From Microvirga sp. (GTDB lineage: Bacteria; Pseudomonadota; Alphaproteobacteria; Rhizobiales; Beijerinckiaceae), in NCBI RefSeq assembly GCF_014699075.1, contig NZ_JACXAB010000002.1, positions 1-64,000 on the forward strand: a stretch of 64,000 bases of DNA, written 5' to 3'. The notes under the pieces were generated by a model. The model was not told the DNA's origin, searched no databases, and saw only the letters and a list, made by a program, of their open reading frames with translations. Shown in pieces: positions 7,642 to 16,545 of the stretch. The stretch's first letter is position 1; every line of letters begins with the position of its first letter. Both the position numbers and the translations under genes were made by a program.

Positions 7642-9750
7642 TTAGCGCCACATGCCCCGCATTTTGGCGCCGAGGTCAACCCGAACCCCGCTAGTTGTGG
7701 AAGCGCCAGGCGCAGGATCGGGTACGGCTTTGGGCCATGACGCTCGCTCGAAAAGCTTCAGAAGAGAACTGGGAATGAAGCGGGTACGAGCCGCATAGAC
7801 GTGGCGATCCCCTGTAGCAGACTGCTGGTGGGTGAAGAACCGCTGCGGCACCACGAGATCCAGGTTGTCCTTGGCTCGGGTCATTGCGACATACAGCAAC
7901 CGCCGCTCCTCCTCGATCTCCGCCGTAGTGCCCGTGCCGAGGTCCGACGGAATACAGCCATCGACCACATTCAGAACGAATACCGACTTCCACTCCTGTC
8001 CCTTCGCAGAATGTATGGTCGACAGGATCAGGTAGTCCTCGTCAAGCAAGGGCACTCCGGCCTGATCGCTCGTGGCATCCGGTGGATCCAGAGTGAGCTC
8101 AGTGAGAAAGCGCTCTCGGGAGGGATAGCCGGCAGCGATCTGTTCCAGTTGGATAAGGTCGGCCTTTCGCGTCGAGGCATCCTCATGCATTCGTTCCAGG
8201 TGAGGCTCGTACCAGACACGAGCTTGCTCAAGTTCAGCCGGCCATCCGGCTAAACCCGCGCGAAGCTGCGTGATTGTGTCGACAAAGGCTTGCCACCCAT
8301 CCCCAGCACGGGGCGGGGCAGGGGCTTCTATCAGCGCTGCAATCGGATCGGCAGCATCATGCATGCGATCCAGCACACGCTGGGCGGAGGTTGGTCCAAC
8401 CCCGGGCAGCAGCTGCATCAGCCGGAAGCCGGCGACGCGATCCCGTGGGTTCTGAACGAACCGCAGCAACGCGAGCACATCCTTGATGTGAGCGGCGTCG
8501 AGGAACTTGAGGCCCCCGAACTTCACGAACGGGATGTTCCGGCGGGTGAGCTCAATCTCCAGCGGACCGCTGTGATGGGAGGTCCGAAACAGGACGGCCT
8601 GCTGTTTGAGAGCCATCCCGCATTCGCGGTTTGCCAGCACCCGGTCCACGACGTACCGGGCTTGGTCGCCCTCGTCACGGACGGCAACAAGTTGCGGCTG
8701 TTCGGCCGAGGTCCGGTCGGTCCAGAGATTTTTAGTGAAACGCTCGGATGCAAGCTCGATCACGGCATTGGCCGCGGCCAAGATGGGCTGGGTCGAGCGG
8801 TAATTGCGGTCCAGGGTGACGATCTCAGCCGCCGGGCTGAACTGCGCCGGGAAATCCAGGATGTTGCGGACCGTCGCGGCCCGAAATGAATAGATTGACT
8901 GAGCATCGTCTCCGACGACCGTGAGACCGTCTCCATGTGGCTTTAACGCGAGCAGGATTGAGGACTGGAGGCGGTTCGTATCTTGGTACTCGTCGATGAG
9001 GACATGATCAAAGCGCCCACCGAGTTCGTCGGCAATCGTGGGCTCGGCCGCCATCTGAGCCCAGTAGAGCAGAAGATCATCATAATCGAGGACGTTCTGG
9101 CGCTGCTTGGCCTCTACATAGGCGGCGAACAGTTGCCGCAACTCAGCGGCCCATCCGACACACCACGGGTAGGATGCTCTCAATACCTCATCGATGGGCA
9201 TCTCGGCATTCACGCAGCGGGAATAGATCGCCAGACACGTTCCCTTTGCGGGAAAGCGGCTCTCTGTTTTGGAGAACCCGAGCTCATGCCGGACGAGGTT
9301 CATGAGGTCGGCAGAGTCCTCTCGGTCATGGATCGAGAAGGCTGGGTTGAGGCCTATCTCAAGGGCATAGTCGCGCAGCAGTCTGGCGCCGATGCCGTGA
9401 AACGTGCCAGCCCAGGTGAGGGCGTCGGTCATTATGCTGGCACTCTGGCCCATGACCTGTCCGGCGATGCGCTCGACCCGACGCGCCATCTCAGCGGCCG
9501 CCCTACGTGAGAAGGTCAGCAAAAGGATGCGACGCGGATCAGCCCCGTTGACGATGAGATGAGCGACGCGGTGTGCAAGTGTGTTGGTCTTGCCTGATCC
9601 CGCTCCGGCGATCACCAGCAGCGGACGAGGCGAGGCTGAGACCCCCGCAGACACTCCGTACTCAACCGCTCGACGTTGTTCTGGATTGAGTTTTTCGAGA
9701 TAGGCGGCAGCGATGGTCACCAGCGAATCGTCCCCTTTGTCGGAGAGCAT
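7642..9750 (-). CDS. UvrD/Rep-type superfamily 1A ATP-dependent DNA helicase
   Basis: 702 residues from the chosen start. All SF1A motifs are visible in order: I AGAGSGKT, Ia TFSRRAAAEM, II LIDEYQDTN, III VVGDDAQSIYSFRAA, IV LDRNYRST, V STIHSAKGQEWKSVFVLN and VI LLYVAMTRAKDNL. It should unwind DNA 3' to 5' in repair or replication restart. The frame stays open upstream to 9954, but that extension runs through a terminator-like hairpin at 9879-9901 and carries no conserved sequence. I therefore start at the ATG at 9750 (MLSDKGDD). It looks like an extra paralogue rather than housekeeping UvrD, since it stands alone and is shorter at the C-terminus. Confidence 0.9.
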   Translation of the reverse strand: MLSDKGDDSLVTIAAAYLEKLNPEQRRAVEYGVSAGVSASPRPLLVIAGAGSGKTNTLAHRVAHLIVNGADPRRILLLTFSRRAAAEMARRVERIAGQVMGQSASIMTDALTWAGTFHGIGARLLRDYALEIGLNPAFSIHDREDSADLMNLVRHELGFSKTESRFPAKGTCLAIYSRCVNAEMPIDEVLRASYPWCVGWAAELRQLFAAYVEAKQRQNVLDYDDLLLYWAQMAAEPTIADELGGRFDHVLIDEYQDTNRLQSSILLALKPHGDGLTVVGDDAQSIYSFRAATVRNILDFPAQFSPAAEIVTLDRNYRSTQPILAAANAVIELASERFTKNLWTDRTSAEQPQLVAVRDEGDQARYVVDRVLANRECGMALKQQAVLFRTSHHSGPLEIELTRRNIPFVKFGGLKFLDAAHIKDVLALLRFVQNPRDRVAGFRLMQLLPGVGPTSAQRVLDRMHDAADPIAALIEAPAPPRAGDGWQAFVDTITQLRAGLAGWPAELEQARVWYEPHLERMHEDASTRKADLIQLEQIAAGYPSRERFLTELTLDPPDATSDQAGVPLLDEDYLILSTIHSAKGQEWKSVFVLNVVDGCIPSDLGTGTTAEIEEERRLLYVAMTRAKDNLDLVVPQRFFTHQQSATGDRHVYAARTRFIPSSLLKLFERASWPKAVPDPAPGASTTSGVRVDLGAKMRGMWR

Positions 9751-9878
9751 AGAACCCTGTTTCTCGTTTTGTTCGCAAGCGGTGAATGTGCGAGATCCGC
9801 TCTGCTTTGCTGGCGAGGTGAAGTAAGAAGCAAAGTTCGGCCCAATTGCCCGAATGTTGCCGCAACCAACCAAAAGCG

Positions 9879-9901
9879 AGGCCGCCCTACTCAGGCGGCC
9901 T
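9879..9901 (-). terminator. Putative intrinsic terminator after the LysR gene
   Basis: GGCCGCC and GGCGGCC form a stem around a short loop, followed on the minus strand by CGCTTTTGG. It lies between the LysR gene end and the helicase start on the same strand. It could act in both directions, since TTT also follows on the plus strand. The rest of 9751-10092 shows nothing further. Confidence 0.55.
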
Positions 9902-10092
9902 TTCCTATGCAAGCACGACTGACGTTCGTCCGCTTTCGTCTTACGATCAGACATTCAGCCTACTTCCGGAATGTGCCATTTGAAGACGTTCCGAGTATAT
10001 GGGGTCGCCGCCAGCCACCAAAATCTGGTGTCTACGGCAACAGTTCCGAGGTGCGCCTTTGCACTGTGCTAGCTTCAACCGATGGCAAAACC

Positions 10093-11022
10093 TCAGGTGG
10101 GAGAGGATTTCTCCAAAGCGTTGACACCACCCGCGATGGATTTCCAGAAGGCTTCCGCTGTCGGGCCCTGCCGGCGCAAGGGCCGGATTAATCTGATCTC
10201 GACTTCAATCGAGTAATTGCCATGCCCCGGATCAACGAGACGGCTGGCCACGATGTCATCGTGGGCGAGGGTTTGCGGAAGCCACGCAATGCCTTCGCCT
10301 TGACGCGCCATGGTCAGCAGCGTCGCCGCCAACTGTGCCGTGAGTGTCTTCTGAAGCGACAGCGTCGGCCAGTTCTTCTCCAGGACGGCGGCCACGATCC
10401 GGCCGAGGCCGGATTGCGGCCGGTACGACAGAAGGCGCGACGGCGACGACGGATCCCCAGGCAGCGGCCATTGCGGCGTGCCATCCTCGAGGGGAGCACA
10501 GAGCGGCAGCAGCACATCGCTTCCGACCACGACGCTCGTGAACTGGCTGGCCTCAAGGCGGGGCATGGCATCACGATGGAAGTGGCACAGCATGAACTCG
10601 GCATCACCCCTCGCCATGATCTGTTCGCACGCCTCCATGGTGTCCGAGATCAGGTTGAGGGGACCGAGAGTTCCGAACTGGGGGTGACTCCTGATCCAGT
10701 CGGGGAAGAAGACGAATGAAAGCGCATGCGTGGCGGCAATGGAGATGACGGAGGCCTCCCGGCCTGCAACCTCGAGCGTCTCCTGACGCAACCGGTAGAT
10801 GTTGCGGGTCAGGTCTTCGGCATGGGCCCGAAGGAAGGCCCCGGCGGGCGTCAATGAGGTCCCTTGTGGCGAACGCACGAACAGGCGCGTTCCCATCCAC
10901 TCTTCCAGAGATTGGATGCGCCGGCTGAAGGCCGGCTGCGTCACATGCCGGGTCTCGGCGGCCCGGGCAAAGGTCTTGTGCTCGGCCAGAGCCAGAAAAT
11001 CTTCCAGCCAGGTCAGATCCAT
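10093..11022 (-). CDS. LysR-family transcriptional regulator, divergent from tarD
   Basis: 309 residues. A winged helix-turn-helix occupies about residues 1-60 (LEDFLALAEHKTFARAAE, then TQPAFSRRIQSLEEWMGTRLF) and the LysR substrate-binding domain follows from about 90. It is transcribed away from the tarD gene with a 112-base shared promoter region, the usual arrangement for a LysR activator of the neighbouring catabolic gene. The inducer is probably tartrate or a related hydroxy-acid, by context only. A TTG two codons upstream is an alternative start; neither has a clear ribosome-binding site. Confidence 0.87.
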   Translation of the reverse strand: MDLTWLEDFLALAEHKTFARAAETRHVTQPAFSRRIQSLEEWMGTRLFVRSPQGTSLTPAGAFLRAHAEDLTRNIYRLRQETLEVAGREASVISIAATHALSFVFFPDWIRSHPQFGTLGPLNLISDTMEACEQIMARGDAEFMLCHFHRDAMPRLEASQFTSVVVGSDVLLPLCAPLEDGTPQWPLPGDPSSPSRLLSYRPQSGLGRIVAAVLEKNWPTLSLQKTLTAQLAATLLTMARQGEGIAWLPQTLAHDDIVASRLVDPGHGNYSIEVEIRLIRPLRRQGPTAEAFWKSIAGGVNALEKSSPT

Positions 11023-11134
11023 GGGCAATGCCGATTGTGCATGTCGATCCTCGGTCTTGGTATTGGGCGGCCACTAGCGGGATGTCTATACGACGTACCC
11101 AACCTGGCTCAATCCAGCAACAGGAGACCAAGTC

Positions 11135-12295
11135 ATGAAAATCCTCGAGATCCGCGAAGTCACCGCGCCGATCGCCTCATCAATTGCCAACGCCTACATC
11201 GACTTCTCCAAGATGACGCTGTCGCTCGTCGCCGTCGTCACCGATGTGGTCCGGGATGGCCGCCGGGTCGTGGGGTACGGGTTCAATTCGAACGGCCGCT
11301 ACGGCCAGGGTGGCCTGATCCGCGAGCGCTTCGCGCCGCGTATCCTGGAGGCAGCGCCTGAGTCCGTCCTCGACGATACGGGAGAGAACCTCGATCCGGA
11401 CCGCATCTGGGCGACCATGATGAAGAACGAGAAGCCTGGCGGTCACGGCGAACGCTCGGTCGCGGTCGGCACCATCGACATGGCGGTCTGGGATGCCGTG
11501 GCCAAGATCGCCGGCGAGCCCCTGTTCCGGCTCCTCGCCAAGCGGTATGGCCGCGAGGCCAATCCGCGGGTCTTCGTCTATGCCGCGGGCGGCTACTACT
11601 ACCCGGGCAAGGGCCTCGACGAGCTACGGGCCGAGATGCGGAGCTACCTCGACCGCGGGTACAACGTGGTCAAGATGAAGATCGGCAACAGCATCGCCGA
11701 GGACCAGCCCCGGATTGAGGCCGTGCTGAAGGAGCTCGATGGCAAGGCCCAGCTCGCGGTCGATGCGAACGGGCGGCTGACGCTCGAGCAGGGCATCGCC
11801 TATGCCAGGATGCTGCGCGAGTACCCGCTGTTCTGGTACGAGGAGGTCGGCGATCCCCTCGACTTCGCGCTGCAAGCGGCGCTGGCCGAGTTCTATCCGG
11901 GCCCGATGGCCACCGGCGAGAACCTGTTCAGCCACCAGGATGCCCGCAACCTGCTGCGGTACGGTGGCATGCGCCCGGATCGCGACTGGCTCCAGTTCGA
12001 CTGCGCCCTCTCCTATGGCCTCTGCGAGTACCTTCGGACGCTAGAGGTGCTGAAGGTCGCCGGGTGGTCACCCAGCCGCTGCATCCCGCATGGCGGGCAC
12101 CAGATGTCGTTGAACATCGCAGCCGGTCTCGGATTGGGCGGCAATGAAAGCTACCCGGACCTGTTCCAACCCTATGGCGGCTTCCCCGACGGCGTTCGGG
12201 TCGAGGACGGCCACATCGTCATGCCGGATCTGCCCGGCATTGGCTTCGAGGGCAAGTCAGACCTGATCAAGGTCATGCGGGAACTGGCCGAGTAA
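11135..12295 (+). CDS. tarD: D(-)-tartrate dehydratase, enolase superfamily
   Basis: 386 residues, close throughout to the characterised Bradyrhizobium D-tartrate dehydratase as I recall it, including NSNGRYGQGGLIRERFA and WLQFDCALSYGLCEY. Enolase-superfamily landmarks are present: KMK at 180-182 (general base lysine at 182 or 180), VDANGR near 211 and EEVGDP near 237 as metal ligands, GENLF near 262, and CIPHGGHQ with His319. It should dehydrate D-tartrate to oxaloacetate with Mg2+. AGGAG lies 8 bases before the ATG. It is followed by a solute-binding protein gene and preceded by a divergent LysR gene, forming a small tartrate module. Confidence 0.9.
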   Translation: MKILEIREVTAPIASSIANAYIDFSKMTLSLVAVVTDVVRDGRRVVGYGFNSNGRYGQGGLIRERFAPRILEAAPESVLDDTGENLDPDRIWATMMKNEKPGGHGERSVAVGTIDMAVWDAVAKIAGEPLFRLLAKRYGREANPRVFVYAAGGYYYPGKGLDELRAEMRSYLDRGYNVVKMKIGNSIAEDQPRIEAVLKELDGKAQLAVDANGRLTLEQGIAYARMLREYPLFWYEEVGDPLDFALQAALAEFYPGPMATGENLFSHQDARNLLRYGGMRPDRDWLQFDCALSYGLCEYLRTLEVLKVAGWSPSRCIPHGGHQMSLNIAAGLGLGGNESYPDLFQPYGGFPDGVRVEDGHIVMPDLPGIGFEGKSDLIKVMRELAE

Positions 12296-12445
12296 CCAGG
12301 CCCGACACAATGCTCCCGGCCCGGCGCGATGTCCGCATCAGGAAATGCAGACATCCCGCGAGACCAACAGCAATATCGGAATCCGGAGCAAGAGGCGCTG
12401 CCTCACGGGAATGCAATCAAACGAAACGTCCACAGGAGGAAACTG

Positions 12446-13420
12446 ATGAAGAAGGTAACGCTTGCTCTTGCCGCGCTCGCAGGTGTCGTCGCCACGGGTA
12501 CCCAGGCCCAGACCTATCCCACCCGTCCGATCACCATGATCGTGCCCTTCGCGGCCGGTGGCCCGACCGACGTGATCGCCCGCATCGTGGGCGAACACAT
12601 GTCCCGCACGCTGGGTCAGCAGATCGTGGTCGAGAACGTAGCGGGAGCCGGCGGCACCACGGGCATTACCCGTGGTGCCCAGTCGACGCCGGACGGTTAC
12701 ACCATCATGATGGGCCACATGGGCACCCACGGCGCCGCTCCAGCCCTCTACCCGAAGCTCAAGTACGATCCGACCAAGGATTTCGCCCCCATTGGCATGG
12801 CCGGTGGAACCCCGATCGTGATCGTCGCCAAGAAGGACTTTCCGGCCAATGACCTGAAGGCGTTGGTGAACCATGTGCAGGCAAACGGCGAGAAGGTGAA
12901 CATGGCCCATGCCGGCGTGGGCTCGGTCTCGCACGCGAGCGGGACCTTCTTCAGCTCAACGATAAAGGCGAAGCCCACCATGGTGGCCTACCGCGGCACA
13001 GGCCCAGCCCTAAACGATCTCATGGCGGGCACCGTCGACTTCATGACGGACCAGATCGTCAACGTGGCGCCGCAGATCCAGGGCGGCAACATCAAGGCAT
13101 TTGCCATCGCGACGCCCGAGCGCTCGCCCGCGCTGCCGGACGTGCCGACCACCAAGGAGGCCGGCCTTGAGGGTTACCAGGTCAGCCCCTGGAATGCGAT
13201 CTTCGCGCCCAAGGGCACTCCGCCCGAGATCGTCAAGAAGCTCAACGATGCCCTCCTGAAGGCCCTCGATGACGACAACACCAAGAAGCGTCTCCTCGAT
13301 TTGGGCGGCGTGCTGCCGACCGCTTCCGAGCGCACCCCGGAAGGACTGCAAAAACTTGTTGAGTCCGAAGTTGCCCGGTGGACCCCGGTGCTCAAGGCGG
13401 CTGGTGTCACGGCCGAATAG
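12446..13420 (+). CDS. Bug/TctC-family periplasmic solute-binding protein
   Basis: 324 residues with a signal peptide (MKKVTLALAALAGVVATG, cleavage near AQA/QTYP). Typical Bug features follow: YPTRPITMIVPFAAGGPTDVIAR, a GGTTGITR loop, and the C-terminal KGTPPEIVKKLNDALLKAL segment. The frame continues upstream to 12329, but AGGAGG stands just before the ATG at 12446 and the signal peptide starts there. Such proteins capture carboxylates, often for a TctAB membrane pair; none is present here. By context its ligand is likely tartrate. It is probably co-transcribed with tarD (150-base gap) and ends at a hairpin. Confidence 0.9.
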   Translation: MKKVTLALAALAGVVATGTQAQTYPTRPITMIVPFAAGGPTDVIARIVGEHMSRTLGQQIVVENVAGAGGTTGITRGAQSTPDGYTIMMGHMGTHGAAPALYPKLKYDPTKDFAPIGMAGGTPIVIVAKKDFPANDLKALVNHVQANGEKVNMAHAGVGSVSHASGTFFSSTIKAKPTMVAYRGTGPALNDLMAGTVDFMTDQIVNVAPQIQGGNIKAFAIATPERSPALPDVPTTKEAGLEGYQVSPWNAIFAPKGTPPEIVKKLNDALLKALDDDNTKKRLLDLGGVLPTASERTPEGLQKLVESEVARWTPVLKAAGVTAE

Positions 13421-13439
13421 ACATGGCCCTCACAATCTG

Positions 13440-13464
13440 AATGGCGGGCTTCGTGCCCGCCATT
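13440..13464 (+). terminator. Hairpin after the tartrate module
   Basis: AATGGCGGGC and GCCCGCCATT form a perfect 10-bp stem with a TTCGT loop, 20 bases after the binding-protein stop. The following T-run is weak (ATTCC). The spacer from here to 13682 holds the unresolved left boundary of the IS91-type element. Confidence 0.6.
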
Positions 13465-13682
13465 CCGCTATCGCTCAGTCGCGTACGGAGACGGGCGTTC
13501 TGGCGTTCTGAAAAGGCATCGCAGGCTCATTGAAGGTCCGCTCGGGGTCAAATGGACTAAACCGCTACCGCGGTAGGACATGCCGGCGCTGTCGGCGTCT
13601 GGAACGATCATAGAGGTCACGCCGGGACGTGTCTGGCCTGAGAATGGAGAGGTTTCCTCCACCCTCAGAACAGGAGCCTCCC

Positions 13683-14546
13683 ATGACCCACGCGTCCGTC
13701 AGCCCTCTTCGCCAGCGCCTGATCGACGACATGACGATCCGCCATTTCGCCCCGCGCACTCAGCAGGCCTACATCCGCGCCATCCGTCGCTTCAGCGCCT
13801 TCCTCGGCGCCTCGCCCGACCAGGCCGGCTTCGAGGATGTGCGCCGCTACCAGTTGTTCCTGATCGAGACCGGCGCCAGCCCGCCCACCATCAACCACGC
13901 CGTCACGGCCCTGCGCTTCCTCTTCCAGGTCACCCTGCACAGGCCTGAGGTCATGCACCAGGTGCCGTTCGTGCCCGAGCCGCGCAAGCTGCCGGTGGTC
14001 CTCAGCCCCGACGAGGTCGCCCGCCTGCTCGAGGCGGCGCCCAACCTCAAGTCCAAGGCGGCGCTGAGTGTCGCCTACGGGGCAGGCCTGCGCGCCTCCG
14101 AGGTCGTCACCCTCAAGGTCAGCGACATCGATTCCACCCGCATGGTCATCCGCGTCGAGCAGGGCAAGGGCCGCAAGGACCGCTATGTCATGCTCTCGCC
14201 GCAGCTTCTCGCGCTCCTGCGCGCCTGGTGGAAGGCGGCCCGGCCGCAGGGCTGGCTCTTTCCGGGCCAGAACCGGGTCAACCCGCTCACCCCGCGTCAG
14301 CTCAACCGCGCCTGTCATGCCGCCGCCCGCCTGGCCGAGATCGACAAGCCCGTGAGCCTGCACACCCTGCGCCACAGCTTCGCCACCCACCTGCTCGAGC
14401 AGAACGTCGACATCCGCGTCATCCAGGTGCTGCTCGGGCATACCAAGCTCGACACCACCGCCCGCTACACCCGCGTCGCCACCCAGCTCATCCGCACCGT
14501 GATGAGCCCGCTCGATCATCTGCCTCTCGCGGATCCGCCGGCCTGA
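13683..14546 (+). CDS. Tyrosine recombinase of an IS91-type element
   Basis: 287 residues, XerD-like. The N-terminal SAM-like core-binding domain covers about 10-95 (RHFAPRTQQAYIRAIRRF). The catalytic domain shows the full set: Arg in GAGLRASEV, Lys in QGKGRKDR, HTLRHSFATHLLE (His-x-x-Arg), LGHTKLDTT (second His) and the nucleophile Tyr in ARYTRV. The frame opens earlier, at 13629, but AGGAG lies just before the ATG at 13683. Its close coupling to the transposase gene suggests it helps transposition or resolution of this element rather than acting as a phage integrase. Confidence 0.88.
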   Translation: MTHASVSPLRQRLIDDMTIRHFAPRTQQAYIRAIRRFSAFLGASPDQAGFEDVRRYQLFLIETGASPPTINHAVTALRFLFQVTLHRPEVMHQVPFVPEPRKLPVVLSPDEVARLLEAAPNLKSKAALSVAYGAGLRASEVVTLKVSDIDSTRMVIRVEQGKGRKDRYVMLSPQLLALLRAWWKAARPQGWLFPGQNRVNPLTPRQLNRACHAAARLAEIDKPVSLHTLRHSFATHLLEQNVDIRVIQVLLGHTKLDTTARYTRVATQLIRTVMSPLDHLPLADPPA

Positions 14547-14556
14547 GGGCAGACCC

Positions 14557-15744
14557 ATGCCCCACCCGGCTCTCGAGGTGGCGGACATCTTCCGCACCCA
14601 CGGGGCGGCCTGGCGCGCCGCCCACACGGGCCACATCAGCCTCGGCCAGCTCAAGGTGATGAGCGCCATCGAGGTCTGCCGCACGGCCGATCTTGGCGGG
14701 CATGTGGAGCGCTGTGAGCGCTGTGCCCACACGCAGATCGCCTACAATTCCTGCCGCAACCGGCATTGCCCCAAGTGTCAGGGCGCAGCGGCCCAGGACT
14801 GGCTCGCCGATCGCGAAGCCGAGCTGCTGCCCCTGCCCTACTTCCACGTGGTGTTCACGCTACCGGCCGCGATCGGCGATCTGGCCTGGTCCAACAAGGC
14901 GGTGGTCTATGATCTGCTGTTCAAGGCTTCCGCCGAGACCCTGCTCACCTTGGCGGCCGATCCCAAACACCTGGGCGCACGCATCGGCTTCACCGCGGTG
15001 CTGCACACCTGGGGCTCGGCCCTGACGCATCATCCGCATGTGCACGTGATCGTGCCCGGCGGCGGCCTGTCGCGCGACGGTGAGCGGTGGGTGGCGTGCC
15101 GGCCGGGCTTCCTTCTGCCGGTGCGGGTGCTCTCGCGGCTGTTCCGGCGCCTGTTCCTGGACGGGCTGTCCCGCGCCCAGGCGACCGGGCGCCTGGGCTT
15201 CTTCAGAACTCAGGTTCATCTGGCCCAGCCGGAGGCGTTCAGCGCCTTGCTGGCGGCGCTGCGGCGGATCGAGTGGGTGGTCTACTGCAAGCGCCCGCTC
15301 CGTGGGCCCGCGGCGGTGCTGGCCTATCTGGCGCGCTACACCCATCGGGTGGCAATCTCGAACTCTCGGCTGATCGCCTGCGATGCGGATGGGGTCAGCT
15401 TCCGCTGGAAGGATTACCGGCACAAGGGACGTCAGCGCATCAAGGTGCTGCGGCTGAGCGTGGATGAGTTCATCCGTCGCTTTCTGCTGCACGTGCTGCC
15501 CGACGGCTTTCACCGCATCCGCCACTATGGCTTGTTCGGCAATGGCGTGCGTCAGGAAAACCTCGCTCGTGCACGGACGCTGCTGGCCGTGGCCGAGAAG
15601 CCGATGGCCGATGCTCCTGCCCCGATCGAGCCGTCGCGGTGTTGCCCGTGCTGCGGCGGTCGCATGATCCTCATCGAGCGGTTCGCCCGCGAATGTGCAC
15701 CGCGCCCGGCGCCCTCTCCCCCGATCCGGATCGACACCTCATGA
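14557..15744 (+). CDS. IS91-family HUH transposase
   Basis: 395 residues. An N-terminal zinc-binding motif is visible (CERCAHTQIAYNSCRNRHCPKC, about 50-71). HHPHVHVIVPGGG near 157-169 supplies the HUH metal site. YLARYTHRVAISNSRL near 258-273 carries the catalytic tyrosine region. A C-terminal CCPCCGGRM pair may bind a second zinc. IS91 transposases nick single-stranded DNA and move by rolling circle. The gene appears full length. It follows the recombinase gene by 10 bases, so the two are likely co-transcribed. Confidence 0.9.
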   Translation: MPHPALEVADIFRTHGAAWRAAHTGHISLGQLKVMSAIEVCRTADLGGHVERCERCAHTQIAYNSCRNRHCPKCQGAAAQDWLADREAELLPLPYFHVVFTLPAAIGDLAWSNKAVVYDLLFKASAETLLTLAADPKHLGARIGFTAVLHTWGSALTHHPHVHVIVPGGGLSRDGERWVACRPGFLLPVRVLSRLFRRLFLDGLSRAQATGRLGFFRTQVHLAQPEAFSALLAALRRIEWVVYCKRPLRGPAAVLAYLARYTHRVAISNSRLIACDADGVSFRWKDYRHKGRQRIKVLRLSVDEFIRRFLLHVLPDGFHRIRHYGLFGNGVRQENLARARTLLAVAEKPMADAPAPIEPSRCCPCCGGRMILIERFARECAPRPAPSPPIRIDTS

Positions 15745-16330
15745 CCTCACGCCGGCCCGCCCCTGACCCTCATGCTGCTGATGCCGGGTGCTGCATCCGG
15801 CACACCGGCGCTCGCCGCTTCGCCCTGAGTGGTGACCATGATGCATCCTCATCCGTGCCGTTGGCACACCGAGAGTGTCGTTTGCCGCGCCCGCGGGGGC
15901 CCTCACAGCGAGCTCACCCACACCGGATCAGGTCCGTGACGGTTGCTCAGCACCCGATGCCGACGCCACAATCCCCATAACATCCGCAGCGTCAGCACGG
16001 CGTTCCGCGGTTTCCTCCTTTGAGGCTTGTCGAACGCCTGCCGCTCGTGCAGCAGCACCGTCCCGCCGCGGCAGGCATCCAACAAGCCTTAACAACTGAG
16101 ACGAAGAGCCAGGTAGCCTGAATGTCCGCTCATCGTCCCTATTCGAACGTTGTTTCTCGTCGAGCGCATCCTCGCCCGCGCTAATCTGTGGAAGGACTTC
16201 GCCTCCAATTGCGGCAGCTCCGGTCGGACGAGCCCGCAGGCAGATGGGCTCTCTCAATGGTTTAGAGGACGCCTCTGAGGGAAACTTCGCATCTCTTCAC
16301 ACGAGGTCTGACCCATCGTAAAGCAAACAA
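15745..16330. other. Non-coding tail of the IS91-type element and flank
   Basis: No convincing gene is seen on either strand. The stretch holds the terminal hairpin at 16023-16089 and several short dyads. The right boundary of the element should lie shortly after 16089, because gene remains resembling a cellular protein begin by 16331. Confidence 0.5.
16023..16089 (+). repeat. 22-bp imperfect inverted repeat, putative IS91 terminal hairpin
   Basis: The arms at 16023-16044 (AGGCTTGTCGAACGCCTGCCGC) and 16068-16089 pair with about four mismatches around a 23-base loop. IS91-family ends contain subterminal hairpins used by the HUH transposase, and the location 280 bases after the transposase stop fits. 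A role as the gene's transcription terminator is possible too. Confidence 0.5.
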
Positions 16331-16426
16331 GTGGCAGAGCCGCCGAAGCGTGTCGAGCTGGGTCTGGCCAACTGTGAGTTGAAGATGCCGGCCGGCGTCT
16401 CTCTTCAAGAGCAGAGCCCTCGATAG
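16331..16426 (+). pseudogene. C-terminal remnant of a paralogue of the exported protein at 5866
   Basis: Reading GTG GCA GAG onward gives a tail ending CELKMPAGVSLQEQSPR and then TAG. The protein encoded at 5866-6384 ends GELKVPAGISLQPQDAR and then a stop. Twelve of the last seventeen residues agree, and the stop falls at the same place. An in-frame TAA lies four codons upstream, so no full-length gene remains. It sits just beyond the IS91-type element, which most likely replaced or displaced the 5' part. Confidence 0.5.
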
Positions 16427-16545
16427 GATTCTACTCCACCTAGGACTAGCCTCGGGCCAGCTTCGTACCTTATCCCCTCACCGCATAGCGAGTCCTTGAG
16501 TCGCAAACTTCTGTTACATTATATTAGTCTGAGTTTTGATCTGAA

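Larger units (their letters stand above)
13683..16089 (+). mobile_element. IS91-type rolling-circle element, ends not resolved
   Basis: The unit comprises a tyrosine recombinase gene, an IS91-type transposase gene 10 bases later, and a non-coding tail ending in a large imperfect hairpin at 16023-16089. Several IS91 relatives carry this recombinase-transposase pair. The coordinates given span only the supported parts; the true left end should lie between 13465 and 13682. IS91 elements make no target duplication, so the boundaries need comparison with an empty site or another copy. Confidence 0.65.

Noticed and set aside
9751..9954. N-terminal extension of the UvrD-type helicase
   Set aside because: It crosses a terminator-like hairpin and carries no helicase sequence; the ATG at 9750 fits the family start.
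13665..14732. Minus-strand frame of 355 codons over the recombinase gene
   Set aside because: The plus strand encodes a complete tyrosine recombinase; the minus frame is a shadow.
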